Shown here: one piece after another, positions 1-7,885 of the stretch
Layout: every line of letters starts with the position of its first letter
How positions within the stretch are numbered: the stretch's first letter is position 1
Assembly: GCA_025351675.1 (NCBI GenBank)
Contig: JANXVK010000001.1
Coordinates: 1-26,073 of the forward strand
Source: Rhizobacter sp.
Lineage (GTDB): Bacteria > Pseudomonadota > Gammaproteobacteria > Burkholderiales > Burkholderiaceae_C
Direction: 5' to 3'
Length of the DNA stretch: 26,073 bases
The notes under the pieces: model-generated
Database searches by the model: none
Seen by the model: only the letters and a program-made list of their open reading frames with translations
Told to the model about the DNA's origin: nothing
Made by a program: the position numbers and the translations under genes

Positions 1-221
1 TGCTGCAGACCGCGATCGACCTCGCGGTCGAGTTGCGCCAGCTCGGGCCGCGCGCGGTCGCGCAGTCGAAGCGGAGCATCTACGTCAGCGAAGAAGCCGA
101 CCTGCGCACCGCGCGTCGCTTCGGCATCGAGGCGCTGTCTATCCTCGTCGGCGGCGACGAATGGAAGGAAGGCATGGGCGCGTTCGCCGAGAAGCGGCCG
201 CCGACATTCGATCGCTGGTGA
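1..221 (+). CDS. Enoyl-CoA hydratase/isomerase (crotonase) family, C-terminal fragment cut by window edge
   Basis: The reading frame is open from base 3 and ends at a TGA at 219-221, giving the last 72 or so residues of a protein whose start lies outside the window. The tail EGMGAFAEKRPPTFDRW is the usual crotonase C-terminus, in which an E-G-x-x-A-F-x-E-K-R-x-P motif closes the trimerisation helix. Crotonases act on acyl-CoA thioesters (hydration, isomerisation, hydrolysis) in the cytoplasm. The active-site region is not in the window, so the reaction cannot be assigned. It is convergent with the minus-strand catabolic operon, and a perfect hairpin separates the two. It could belong to the same pathway, but nothing in the sequence proves this. 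Identification as a crotonase is fairly secure. Confidence 0.85.
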   Translation, partial: LQTAIDLAVELRQLGPRAVAQSKRSIYVSEEADLRTARRFGIEALSILVGGDEWKEGMGAFAEKRPPTFDRW

Positions 222-222
222 C

Positions 223-253
223 GGCCGGCAGCCGGCGGCGCCCGCTGCCGGCC
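223..253. terminator. Perfect 10-bp hairpin between convergent genes (candidate bidirectional terminator)
   Basis: GGCCGGCAGC (223-232) is perfectly complementary to GCTGCCGGCC (244-253) around an 11-base loop. It starts two bases after the stop of the upstream crotonase and ends 15 bases before the stop of the convergent hydrolase. There is no T-run on either strand, so it is not a canonical intrinsic terminator. The position between convergent 3' ends suggests transcript-end formation or RNA 3'-end protection. Confidence 0.55.
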
Positions 254-268
254 CGCGACAAGCGCCGC

Positions 269-1180
269 TCACAGGCTGGCGTCGAACGCCTCGATGGCAG
301 CGACGAGGCCCTTCGGGTTGTCGGTCTGCACCGAGTGGCGCGCAGCCGGCACCGTGACGCAGCGTCCGTGCGGCAGCGCCCGCGTGAACCGTTCGGCGTC
401 GGCCGGCGCGAAGATCTCGCTGTCGGCGCCGCGAATCACCAGCGTCGGGCAGGTGATCGCCGAAAGTCGCGCCCACAGCGCCTGGCGCGGCTCCAGGATC
501 TCCGCCGTCGTGCGCTCGCTCAGCGTGCGCGGGTCGTATTTCCAGGTCCAGCGATCGGTGCTTTCCTGCCGCAGGTTGTGCGCCAGCGTCGCCTGCAGCA
601 GTTCACGCGGGCGCCGCGCGCCGAGGCCGGAGAGGCGCGCGGCGGCGTCCGCCGGGCTGGCGAAATAGCGGTATGCGCCCATGCCGCGCATCAGGCGCTC
701 GACCGCCTCGGTGCGGACGTCAGGCCCGACGTCGACCGAGACCAGCGCGCGCAGCTTCGCGGCGTGGTGCGTGGCGTACGCGGTCGCGTTGATGCCGCCC
801 ATCGACATGCCCATCAGCAGCGGCGCGCGCAGAGCCAGCGCATCGATGAAGCCCGCGACGTCGCGCGCATGGTCGTCGAAGTCGTAGGCGCCGTCGGCGG
901 ACCAGTCCGAGTCGCCGTGGCCGCGCTGGTCGAGTGCGAAGCAGCGGTAGCGCCGCGCGAGCAGCAGGCAGCAGGCGTCCCAGGTGTGCGCCGACTGGCC
1001 GCCGCCATGCAGCAGCACGATCGCCGGCGCATCGGCCGGGCCCCAGTCGAGGTAGCGGAAGGCGCCGCCACCGATCTCGATCCGGCGCTCGGTCGGCGGT
1101 AGGACGGCGCCCGCATCGATGTCGGCATGGGCGGCCAGCGCCTCCAGGTAGGCGCCGGCCCCGTGCGCCTGCGGCGTCAT
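269..1180 (-). CDS. Alpha/beta-hydrolase fold protein
   Basis: This 303-aa cytoplasmic protein has the full alpha/beta-hydrolase signature. The oxyanion-hole motif HGGG is near residue 58. The nucleophile elbow G-M-S-M-G places the catalytic serine at 126. The acid is probably Asp253 (RGADSEIF) and the base His282 (ARHSVQ). There is no signal peptide. The frame is open further upstream to 1297, but the ATG at 1180 was chosen because it gives family-typical length and lies 4 bases after the stop of the crotonase gene. It is the last gene of the operon. Relatives hydrolyse esters, C-C bonds in meta-cleavage products, enol-lactones or CoA thioesters, and the sequence does not say which. Next to CoA-ligase and crotonase genes, a thioesterase, lactonase or C-C hydrolase role is inferred. 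Confidence 0.88.
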   Translation of the reverse strand: MTPQAHGAGAYLEALAAHADIDAGAVLPPTERRIEIGGGAFRYLDWGPADAPAIVLLHGGGQSAHTWDACCLLLARRYRCFALDQRGHGDSDWSADGAYDFDDHARDVAGFIDALALRAPLLMGMSMGGINATAYATHHAAKLRALVSVDVGPDVRTEAVERLMRGMGAYRYFASPADAAARLSGLGARRPRELLQATLAHNLRQESTDRWTWKYDPRTLSERTTAEILEPRQALWARLSAITCPTLVIRGADSEIFAPADAERFTRALPHGRCVTVPAARHSVQTDNPKGLVAAIEAFDASL

Positions 1181-1184
1181 CGGC

Positions 1185-1973
1185 TCAGGCTCCGAAGCGC
1201 GGCGGGCGCCGGGCGCGAAATGCCGCCAGGCCTTCGCTGGCGTCGTCGTGCAGCAGGCCGTCGATGACCGACGCCTCCTCCAGCGCGAGGCCGGCATCGA
1301 GCGAGCCTTCGAGGCCCGCGCGCGCGAACCGCTTCATCGTTGCCAGCCCGGGCCGGCTGCGCGTCGCGAGCAGGCGGCAGTAGTCGAGCGCCGCGTCGGC
1401 GAGCGCTTCCGGCGCGACGACATAGTTCACCAGGCCCCATTGCAGCGCGATGTCGGCGTCGATCCAGCGGGCGCTGAAGAACAGATCGAGGGCGCGCCGC
1501 ATGCCGACGATGCGGGGCAGGCGCTGGCTGCCGCCGAATCCCGGCAGCAAGCCGTACTGAGCATGCTGGTCGCCGAAGCGCGCGTCCTGCGCGGCGAAAG
1601 CGACGTCGCAAGCCAGCATCAGCTCGAGCCCGCCGGCCAGCGCCAGGCCCTGGCAGGCGGCGACGATCGGCAGCGGGCTGGCCTCGAAGCGGCGCAAGGC
1701 CCGGTGCGCCGGGCCGATGAAGCGCCGCACCTGCTCGGCATCGCCGCGCAACGCCAGCACTTCGTCGAGGTCGGCGCCGGTGCAGAAATTCTTGCCCTGG
1801 GCCCGCACCAGCACCGCGCGGATGCCGGAGCCGGGTCGCTCGAAATCGTCGAGCGCGGCCTGCAGGCCTTCGGTCAACGCGATCGACAGGCTGTTGAACT
1901 TCTCCGGTCGCGCCAGCTCGACGATGCCGACCGGGCCCGAGCGGCTGACGACGAGGGGCGCGGCTTCGCTCAT
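1185..1973 (-). CDS. Enoyl-CoA hydratase/isomerase (crotonase) family protein with one atypical active-site residue
   Basis: This 262-aa cytoplasmic protein has the crotonase oxyanion-hole segments CTGADL (residues 64-69) and GLALAGGLEL (109-118). The first catalytic glutamate of the hydratase pair is present as Glu117. The second, normally in FGxPE, is His137 (FGDQHAQYG), so water addition as in classic hydratase is doubtful. An isomerase, hydrolase or decarboxylase-type activity is possible. The ATG at 1973 gives the usual length and avoids overlapping the ligase gene, whose stop is 22 bases upstream. An alternative in-frame start at 2027 would overlap that gene by 32 bases. It lies between the acyl-CoA ligase and the hydrolase in one operon, fitting a step on a CoA thioester made by the ligase. 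Confidence 0.9.
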   Translation of the reverse strand: MSEAAPLVVSRSGPVGIVELARPEKFNSLSIALTEGLQAALDDFERPGSGIRAVLVRAQGKNFCTGADLDEVLALRGDAEQVRRFIGPAHRALRRFEASPLPIVAACQGLALAGGLELMLACDVAFAAQDARFGDQHAQYGLLPGFGGSQRLPRIVGMRRALDLFFSARWIDADIALQWGLVNYVVAPEALADAALDYCRLLATRSRPGLATMKRFARAGLEGSLDAGLALEEASVIDGLLHDDASEGLAAFRARRPPRFGA

Positions 1974-1995
1974 CGGATAGTCCGGTGGCAGCGCT

Positions 1996-3639
1996 TCAAC
2001 GCTTGACCTCGATGCCTTCGCGCTCACGATCCCACAGCCCGGCGCGGCGCGCCTGCGCGTCCTGCTTCAGCTTGTACTTCTCGATCTTCTCGCTCGCGGT
2101 CTTCGGCAGCACGTCGATGAAATCGACGAAGCGCGGGACCATGAAATAGCTCATGTGCTCGGCGGCGAAACGCACCACCTCGACATGGCTGAGCGCCTCG
2201 CCGGGCTTCGTGACGACGTAGACCATCACGTCGTCCTCGCTCATCTCGGAGGCGACCGGGATCGCCGCGACCTCGAGGATCGACGGATGACGCGACAGGA
2301 TCAGCTCGACCTCGTAGGCCGAGATGTTCTCGCCGCGGCGGCGGATCGCTTCCTTCTTGCGGTCGACGAAATACAGGTAGCCGTCGGCATCCAGATAGCC
2401 ACGGTCGCCGGTGCGGAACCAGCCGTCGACGAACTCGCGCGCCGTCTCGACCGGCATCTTGTAGTAGCCCTTCATCATCGCGCCGGCGATCAGGGGCCGC
2501 ATCCAGATCTCGCCGACCTCTCCGGCCGGCAAGTCGCGCTGCTCGTCGTCGACGATGCGAAGCTCGCAGGCGCCGCGCGGCGAGCCGGCCGAGCCGGCCT
2601 TCTCGGGCGGGTCGTCGGGCGTGAAGCGGGTCATCGCGAAGTTCTCGGTCATGGCGTAGACGGAGGTCAGCGTGACGCCATAACGCGCCTGCAGCTCGGC
2701 GTAGATTTCTTTCGGCGCCGGCACCGCCATGCACAGGCGCAATCCGGTGGCGCGCTCGTGCGGCCCCGGCGGCAATTTCCAGATGATGTTGGTCATCGCG
2801 CCGAGCGTGTTGAACTGGGTCGCGCCGCTTGCGCGGATGTCGTCCCAGAAACCGCTCGCCGAGAAACGCGGCGCCAGCGCGATCGCCGCGTCGGCCCAGA
2901 GCGCCGCGTAGCAGCTGTACCAGATCGCGTTGCCGTGGAACAGCGGCAGGCAGGTGTAGAGGACGTCGTCCGGCCGGTAACCGTAGTCGAGTGCGAGCGA
3001 GCGGCCGACCGCCTGACCCTGCGAATGCGGGCACATCACGCCCTTCGACGGCCCGGTCGTGCCCGAGGTGTACATGATGAGGTGGGTGTCGTCGTGGCGC
3101 ACCCGGTCGAGCGGCGGCCGCGATGCATCGGCCGACTCCAGCTCGCCCAGCGCACGCGCCGGCGCGGCAGCGCTGCCGACGCCGCAGGCCGCGATCGGCT
3201 TGGGCCCGCGATAGACGTAGCTGCGGACCTTCGGCAACTGCGCGGCGATCGCGGCGACCCGGTCGACCCACTCGTCGTCGACGACGACGCAGCTGGCGTC
3301 CGACTGGTCGATGAAGTAGCGCAGCATGTCGCCCTTCGCCGCGGTGTTCAGCGGCACCGCGACGGCGCCGAGCTTGCCGAGGCCCCAGACGACGCCGAAG
3401 AACTCGAGGCAGTTCGGCAGCATCACCGCGACATGGTCGCCATGCTGGATGCCATGCGCGGCGAAGCCGTTCGCGTAGCGATTGGTCATCACCTCGAGCT
3501 CGCGATAGCTGGTCTTCTTGCCTTGCCAGATCAGGAACGTGCGGTCGCCGGTGCGCTCGGCCTTGTCGGCGAGGATCCGACCGATGGTTCGTTCTTCGAG
3601 TTCGTAGTCGCGCATCGGCCCCACTGCTTTCGTGTTCAC
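1996..3639 (-). CDS. AMP-forming acyl-CoA ligase (ANL superfamily)
   Basis: This 547-aa enzyme activates a carboxylic acid with ATP to an acyl-adenylate and then forms the CoA thioester. The ANL core motifs are all present: the P-loop YTSGTTGPSKG (190-200), YAMTE (328-332), WFRTGD (407-412), the hinge DRKK (426-429) and the C-terminal catalytic lysine, probably Lys518 in PKTASEKIEK. Length is normal for the family and no secretion signal is seen. The GTG at 3639 overlaps the livF stop (GTGA), as at other junctions here. An ATG at 3615 is an alternative giving 539 aa. It lies directly after the Liv-type transporter genes, so it presumably activates the imported acid. Substrate cannot be read from sequence, and the class includes fatty, aromatic and alicyclic acid ligases. 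Confidence 0.92.
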   Translation of the reverse strand: MNTKAVGPMRDYELEERTIGRILADKAERTGDRTFLIWQGKKTSYRELEVMTNRYANGFAAHGIQHGDHVAVMLPNCLEFFGVVWGLGKLGAVAVPLNTAAKGDMLRYFIDQSDASCVVVDDEWVDRVAAIAAQLPKVRSYVYRGPKPIAACGVGSAAAPARALGELESADASRPPLDRVRHDDTHLIMYTSGTTGPSKGVMCPHSQGQAVGRSLALDYGYRPDDVLYTCLPLFHGNAIWYSCYAALWADAAIALAPRFSASGFWDDIRASGATQFNTLGAMTNIIWKLPPGPHERATGLRLCMAVPAPKEIYAELQARYGVTLTSVYAMTENFAMTRFTPDDPPEKAGSAGSPRGACELRIVDDEQRDLPAGEVGEIWMRPLIAGAMMKGYYKMPVETAREFVDGWFRTGDRGYLDADGYLYFVDRKKEAIRRRGENISAYEVELILSRHPSILEVAAIPVASEMSEDDVMVYVVTKPGEALSHVEVVRFAAEHMSYFMVPRFVDFIDVLPKTASEKIEKYKLKQDAQARRAGLWDREREGIEVKR

Positions 3640-4346
3640 TCGCCGAGGTAGGCTTCTGTCAGCTCACGGTGCGAAGCCATCTCCGAGGCCTTGCCTTCGA
3701 GCGCGACGCGGCCCTGCTTCAGCACGTAGATGTAGTCGGCCATCTTCAGCAAGAGGTTGGCGTTCTGCTCGACCACGAGGATCGTCATGCCCTGCTCGCG
3801 CAACGCCTGCAGGTGGCCGAAGACCTGCTTCGTGATCACCGGCGCGAGGCCGAGGCTGACCTCGTCGGCCAGCAGCAGCTTGGGCCGCCCCATCAGCGCG
3901 CGTGCCAGCGCGAGCATCTGCTGCTCGCCACCGCTGAGGGTCGAGCCGTCCTGGTTTTCGCGCCGCGCGAGCGACGGGAACATCTCGAGCATGCGTTTGT
4001 AGTCGGCGGCGATCTCGGCGCTGGCGCGGCGCGAGTGCGCGCCGACCAGCACGTTCTCGCTCACCGTCAGGTCCGGGAAGATGCCCCGGCCCTCGGGCAC
4101 GTGGACGATGCCACGGCGCACGATCTCGTCCGGTTTGACCGGGCCGATCTCGGCACCGCCGAAACGGATCGAACCGGCGCCCGCGCGGACCAGACCGCTG
4201 ATCGCGCGCAGCAGGCTCGTCTTGCCGGCGCCGTTGGCGCCAAGGATGCCGACCAGCTGTCCTTCGGCGACGCGCAGCGAGACATCGCGCAGCGCGGCGA
4301 TCGGACCGTAACTGACCGAAAGGCCCGAGACTTCAAGCATCTTCAT
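3636..4346 (-). CDS. livF: Branched-chain amino acid-type ABC transporter ATPase LivF
   Basis: This 236-aa ABC ATPase matches LivF in length and motif style. Walker A is GANGAGKT (36-43), the signature LSGGEQQ starts at 137, Walker B is LLLADE (157-162), and the switch position carries Gln193 (VEQN), as usual in LivF, instead of histidine. It pairs with LivG on the cytoplasmic face of the LivHM channel and powers import. The start ATG at 4346 overlaps the livG stop by 14 bases. A second ATG at 4340 is also possible. HAAT-family transporters of this type often carry aromatic or other carboxylic acids when encoded with CoA ligases. The name reflects family, not a claim of leucine transport. Confidence 0.93.
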   Translation of the reverse strand: MKMLEVSGLSVSYGPIAALRDVSLRVAEGQLVGILGANGAGKTSLLRAISGLVRAGAGSIRFGGAEIGPVKPDEIVRRGIVHVPEGRGIFPDLTVSENVLVGAHSRRASAEIAADYKRMLEMFPSLARRENQDGSTLSGGEQQMLALARALMGRPKLLLADEVSLGLAPVITKQVFGHLQALREQGMTILVVEQNANLLLKMADYIYVLKQGRVALEGKASEMASHRELTEAYLGE

Positions 4347-5148
4347 CGACCTCGCCGAGGTAGGCCAGCAGCACCCGCGGGTCGTTCAGCACCGCGTCGG
4401 GCGTGCCCTCGGCGATCACCTGTCCCGCATCGAGAACGACCGCGCGATCGCAAAGGCGCCGCACCAGCCCCATGTTGTGCTCCACCAGCAGGATCGAAAG
4501 GCCGCTTTCGGTGCGCAGCGACAGCACGAGGTTCGCGAGGTGTTCGATCTCGCCCTCGTTCAGGCCCGCGATCGGCTCGTCGAGCAGCAGCAACCGGGCG
4601 CCCATCAGGATCACGCGGCCGAGCTCCAGCAGCTTGCGGTGGCCGTACGGGAGGCTGCCGGTCAGCACGTCGAGGCTGCCGGCCAGGCCGATCCGGCGCG
4701 CGACCGCGAGCGCTTCGGCGCGCGCCGCATCTTCGGCGCGGCGCACGCCGGGCAGGCCGATCATTTCGGCAAGGACCGAGTAGCGCAGCCGCCGGTGGCA
4801 GGCGACGAGCAGGTTGTCGAGCACGCTGAGCTCGGCGATGACCTGCGGGTGCTGGAAGACCCGACCGAGCCCCATGTCGACGATCTGGTCGGGGCGGCGC
4901 CCGCTGAGTTCGACGTCGCCGAGCCGGACCGTGCCGGTGGTCGGGCGGGTGATGCCCGAGATACAGTTGAGCAGCGTGCTCTTGCCGGCGCCGTTCGGAC
5001 CGATCAGGCCGACGATCTGCCCCGCGCCGACGCTGAGCGTGACGTTCTGCAGCGCCCGGACGCCGCCGAAGTCGACACCGAGCCCCTGCACGACGAGCGT
5101 GGTGCGCGCCGCGTCCTGTGCGTCGCCGTCGAACGCCGGCAGGCTCAT
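4333..5148 (-). CDS. livG: Branched-chain amino acid-type ABC transporter ATPase LivG
   Basis: This 271-aa ABC ATPase has Walker A GPNGAGKS (50-57), a degenerate signature LPYGHRK (166-172) typical of LivG, Walker B LLLLDEP (186-192) and the H-loop VEHN (His223). The C-terminal extension ending LAYLGE is also LivG-like. The ATG at 5148 overlaps the livM stop as ATGA, although the frame is open far upstream through shadow sequence. It is the partner ATPase of LivF in a heterodimer driving a LivHM channel. Its first 16 residues precede the core domain and look unstructured. Confidence 0.93.
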   Translation of the reverse strand: MSLPAFDGDAQDAARTTLVVQGLGVDFGGVRALQNVTLSVGAGQIVGLIGPNGAGKSTLLNCISGITRPTTGTVRLGDVELSGRRPDQIVDMGLGRVFQHPQVIAELSVLDNLLVACHRRLRYSVLAEMIGLPGVRRAEDAARAEALAVARRIGLAGSLDVLTGSLPYGHRKLLELGRVILMGARLLLLDEPIAGLNEGEIEHLANLVLSLRTESGLSILLVEHNMGLVRRLCDRAVVLDAGQVIAEGTPDAVLNDPRVLLAYLGEVDEDA

Positions 5149-6110
5149 GCGCTCGCCGCCTTGCGCTTGCGGAACAGGCTGATCAGGCCACCCGGCAGCA
5201 GGATCATCACGAGCATCAACGACAGGCCGAAGATCAGGCCCGGAGCGTCCTTGAAGCCGCGCACCGCCTCGGGTATCACGACGTAGAACGCCGCCCCCAG
5301 CAAGGCGCCGCGAACACTGCCCAGGCCGCCGATCACGATCATCGCGAGAAACATGATGGACATGTTGACGGAGAAACTCTCGGGGTTGATGTAGCGGACC
5401 AGGTTCGCATAGAGGCCGCCGGCGACCGCGGTGTAGAACGCGCTCAGCGCAAACGCGACGACCTTGTAGCGGGCGACGTGGATACCGGTGCAGCCGGCCG
5501 CAGCCTCGCTCTCGCGCAGCATGATCAGGGCCCGGCCGGTGCGCCCGCTCGCGAGTTGCGACGCGGCCCACGTTCCGGCCAGCACGGTCGCCCAGATGAC
5601 CCAGGTCATGCGGCTGCCTTCGGCCAGCGGCATGCCGAACAGCGTCGGTGTCGGCACCTGCAGCCCGGCGCCGCCGCCGGTGACCGTGCGCCACTCGAAG
5701 ATGAGTTTCTGCGCGACGATGCCGAAGCCGAGCGTGGCGATCGCGAGGTACAGGTTCTTCAAGCGCAGCGCCGGCAGCGCGATCGCCGCGCCAATCAGCG
5801 TCGCGAGCGCGGCGGCCAGCGGGATCGCGAGCCAGAACGGCAGGCCCAGGCGCTGCGCGAGGATGCCCGATGCGTACGCGCCGATCGCGAAGAAGCCGGC
5901 GTGGCCGAGGCTGGTCTGGCCCGAGAAGCCGATCAGCATGTTGAGGCCGATCGCGACCAGGCTGAAGATGCCGATCAGGTTCAGCAGGTAGACGAAATAG
6001 CCGCCGGCGAACAGGGCCATCGCACCGACGGCGAGCACGGCCGCGCCGACCAGCAGGCGGTCGCGACGCGACGAAGACAGGGCCCGGGAGGGGGATGACG
6101 AGTGGTCCAT
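5145..6110 (-). CDS. livM: Branched-chain amino acid-type ABC transporter permease LivM
   Basis: This 321-aa, highly hydrophobic inner-membrane protein carries the LivM family pattern GLNMLIGFSGQTSLGHAGFF near residues 55-74 and an EAA-like cytoplasmic loop around GRALIMLRESEAAA. About eight to ten membrane segments are visible. The ATG at 6110 follows the livH stop by 3 bases, and its own stop overlaps livG. It forms the translocation pore together with LivH. The charged N-terminus (residues 1-18, serine and arginine rich) is cytoplasmic. Confidence 0.93.
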   Translation of the reverse strand: MDHSSSPSRALSSSRRDRLLVGAAVLAVGAMALFAGGYFVYLLNLIGIFSLVAIGLNMLIGFSGQTSLGHAGFFAIGAYASGILAQRLGLPFWLAIPLAAALATLIGAAIALPALRLKNLYLAIATLGFGIVAQKLIFEWRTVTGGGAGLQVPTPTLFGMPLAEGSRMTWVIWATVLAGTWAASQLASGRTGRALIMLRESEAAAGCTGIHVARYKVVAFALSAFYTAVAGGLYANLVRYINPESFSVNMSIMFLAMIVIGGLGSVRGALLGAAFYVVIPEAVRGFKDAPGLIFGLSLMLVMILLPGGLISLFRKRKAASA

Positions 6111-6113
6111 CGT

Positions 6114-6986
6114 TCAGACCTTCTGCGACTTTACGCGGCCGAAGATGCCGTTCGGCGCGACGATCAGCACGACGATGATCAGCGTGAAAGAAAGTGCCTC
6201 GCTGAACGTTCCCGACACGTAGGCGCCGAGCAGGTTCTCGACGATGCCGAGCAGCAGCCCGCCGACGAAGACCGCGCCGAGGCTCGACAGGCCGCCGAGC
6301 ACCGCGCCGGCGAAGCCCTTGATCAACAGCGTGCCCATCAGGTTGACGTCGAGAAACAGGATCGGCGCCACCAGGATGCCGGCGACGGCGCCGGCCATTG
6401 CGCCCATCGCCCAGGCGAGCGCGAAGGAACGGCTGACGGCGATGCCCATCAGCTTGGCGACCGACTGGTTCTGGCTCGCCGCGCGCAGTGCGATGCCGGC
6501 ACGCGTGTGGCGCAGGATCAGCGTGAACAGAATGATCATCACGACCGAGACCACGATCGTCAGCGCGCTGTCGGGCGAGACGTTGACGCCGAACAGCTGG
6601 AACGGTTGCAGGTTCGCGACCGGGCTCGGCAGCACGTTGGTCTGGTTGCCCCAGATCATCCCGGCGACGCTGTGCAGCGCCAGGCTCAGGCCCAGCGTCG
6701 CGATCACCGCGTTGATGATCGGCGCGCCGAGCAGGGGCCGGATCACGACCTGCTGGACGATCACCCCTTGCACGGCGGCGAAGGCGAGGGTCAGCGGCAG
6801 TACCAGCCACCACGAGAGGCCGTAGGTCGTGAGCAGCGTGTAGGCGACGAAGGTCGCGAACATCGCCATCTCGCCCTGTGCGAAGTTCGGCACCTCGGTC
6901 GCCTGCAGCACCAGCACGATCGCGATGCCGATCAGCGCGTAGAGGCTGCCGGAGGCGAGCCCGCCGATGATCAGTTGCGTGATCAT
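6114..6986 (-). CDS. livH: Branched-chain amino acid-type ABC transporter permease LivH
   Basis: This 290-aa inner-membrane permease starts MITQLIIGGLASGSLYALIG, a standard LivH N-terminus. It contains NFAQGEMAMF, the ALRAASQNQSVAKLMGI coupling loop and AVLGGLSSLGAVFVGG near the C-terminus. About eight membrane helices are apparent. The ATG at 6986 was chosen over longer open frames because it overlaps the stop of the IpdB-like gene as ATGA and matches family length. It is the second channel subunit with LivM. Transport genes directly fused into a string with CoA-transferase-fold genes argue for a dedicated substrate. Confidence 0.93.
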   Translation of the reverse strand: MITQLIIGGLASGSLYALIGIAIVLVLQATEVPNFAQGEMAMFATFVAYTLLTTYGLSWWLVLPLTLAFAAVQGVIVQQVVIRPLLGAPIINAVIATLGLSLALHSVAGMIWGNQTNVLPSPVANLQPFQLFGVNVSPDSALTIVVSVVMIILFTLILRHTRAGIALRAASQNQSVAKLMGIAVSRSFALAWAMGAMAGAVAGILVAPILFLDVNLMGTLLIKGFAGAVLGGLSSLGAVFVGGLLLGIVENLLGAYVSGTFSEALSFTLIIVVLIVAPNGIFGRVKSQKV

Positions 6987-7885
6987 GCCGCCACGTCCTG
7001 GCTCGCCAGCGCGCGCAGGCGTTCGCGCCGCGCCGTGCCGGTCAGGACCTCGAGGAAGCGCAGGCCGCGCGGGTCGATCGTGCGGTCGAGGCGCTCGATT
7101 TCGTCGTCGGTCGGCGGCGTCGACGTGACGAGCTCGGGGGCCCAGTCGAGGTCGAAGCCGGTGGCCTCGGACACTTCGCCGCGGCTCACGCCGGGGTGCA
7201 GGTGCGTCACCCGCAAGCGCCCCGTCGGACCGCTCGCGAGCACCGCGAGGTTGGTGACGACGACCACCGTGCGCGGATTGCCGTCGGCCGTGCCCGGATG
7301 GCCGGCACCGCTGCAGAAATCGAGCGTCGGCACGAACAGCTGGCGCGTGTGGCGCGGTGCGTAGTAGTAGAACCGGCGCGCCGCCGTCGAGGCGTCGGGG
7401 ATCCCGGCCGCACCGGGGAAGCGGACCTTCGGCCGCTCGTGCGGGCCGATGCAAACATTGTTCGTGGCGCCCATCGGATCGATCTGCGCCGGGCGCATGA
7501 ACTCGGTCCAGCGCGGCCGGCCGCCGAGGAAGATCGCCGGCATGTACATGAGATTGATCTGCATGTAGTCGAGCCAGACTTCGGCGCGCGGCACGGTGTC
7601 GAACTCGTCGTGGCCGAGCGTCAGCGTGCGCGTGCCCGACATCAGCGAGTTGCCGTTCGGGCACAGGCTCGTGCAGTTCGGCGCATGGGTGTGCTTGGCG
7701 AGCATGTAGGCGGCGGTCGGCAAGAACGTGCCGATGCCCTCGGCGAGGAAGTCGCCGTCCTCGATCAGGTGCGCCATCGTCACGACCATCTGGTCGGTCT
7801 GGCTGCGTTCCCGCGCCGACAGGCGCAGATCGCTCGCCGGGTGTGCCGAAGTCATGCTCATGCTCATGCTCATGCTCATGCTCAT
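6983..7885 (-). CDS. CoA-transferase family I beta subunit, IpdB-like
   Basis: This protein of about 300 aa has the SugarP/CoA-transferase fold seen in beta subunits. Its C-terminal block (LRVTHLHPGVSRGEVSEATG, then a PTDDEIERL and IDPRGLRFLE sequence) resembles IpdB of the cholesterol-ring-opening enzyme IpdAB as I remember it. The usual transferase active-site motif S-E-N-G reads C-P-N-G here (75-78), so the glutamate that forms the enzyme-CoA ester is absent. That fits a hydrolase or lyase role better than CoA transfer. The N-terminus is a run of Met-Ser repeats produced by a tandem ATGAGC array, so the true start could be any of six ATGs (7885 to 7855). The outermost overlaps the IpdA-like stop as ATGA. 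Family placement is confident; the reaction is inferred. Confidence 0.82.
   Translation of the reverse strand: MSMSMSMSMSMTSAHPASDLRLSARERSQTDQMVVTMAHLIEDGDFLAEGIGTFLPTAAYMLAKHTHAPNCTSLCPNGNSLMSGTRTLTLGHDEFDTVPRAEVWLDYMQINLMYMPAIFLGGRPRWTEFMRPAQIDPMGATNNVCIGPHERPKVRFPGAAGIPDASTAARRFYYYAPRHTRQLFVPTLDFCSGAGHPGTADGNPRTVVVVTNLAVLASGPTGRLRVTHLHPGVSRGEVSEATGFDLDWAPELVTSTPPTDDEIERLDRTIDPRGLRFLEVLTGTARRERLRALASQDVAA
7853..7885 (-). repeat. ATGAGC hexanucleotide tandem array with six in-frame start codons
   Basis: On the minus strand, five perfect ATGAGC units followed by a sixth ATG (then ACT) form the beginning of the IpdB-like gene. Each unit encodes Met-Ser in the downstream frame. Each ATGA also places a TGA in the frame of the upstream IpdA-like gene, whose stop is the first of these. 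Copy-number change would keep the downstream frame, altering only the number of start codons and the N-terminal length. Confidence 0.95.

Noticed and set aside
2155..3651. A 498-codon plus-strand open frame opposite the acyl-CoA ligase
   Set aside because: It is antisense to a gene with all ANL motifs; the translation is Arg/Asp/Val-rich shadow sequence.
4333..6813. An 826-codon frame extending livG far upstream
   Set aside because: Only the last 271 codons from the ATG at 5148 look like protein. The rest is the out-of-frame reading of livM and livH.
7853..7885. Phase-variable on/off switching by the ATGAGC array
   Set aside because: The unit is 6 bases, so gain or loss keeps both reading frames. 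Only dosage or N-terminal length could vary.
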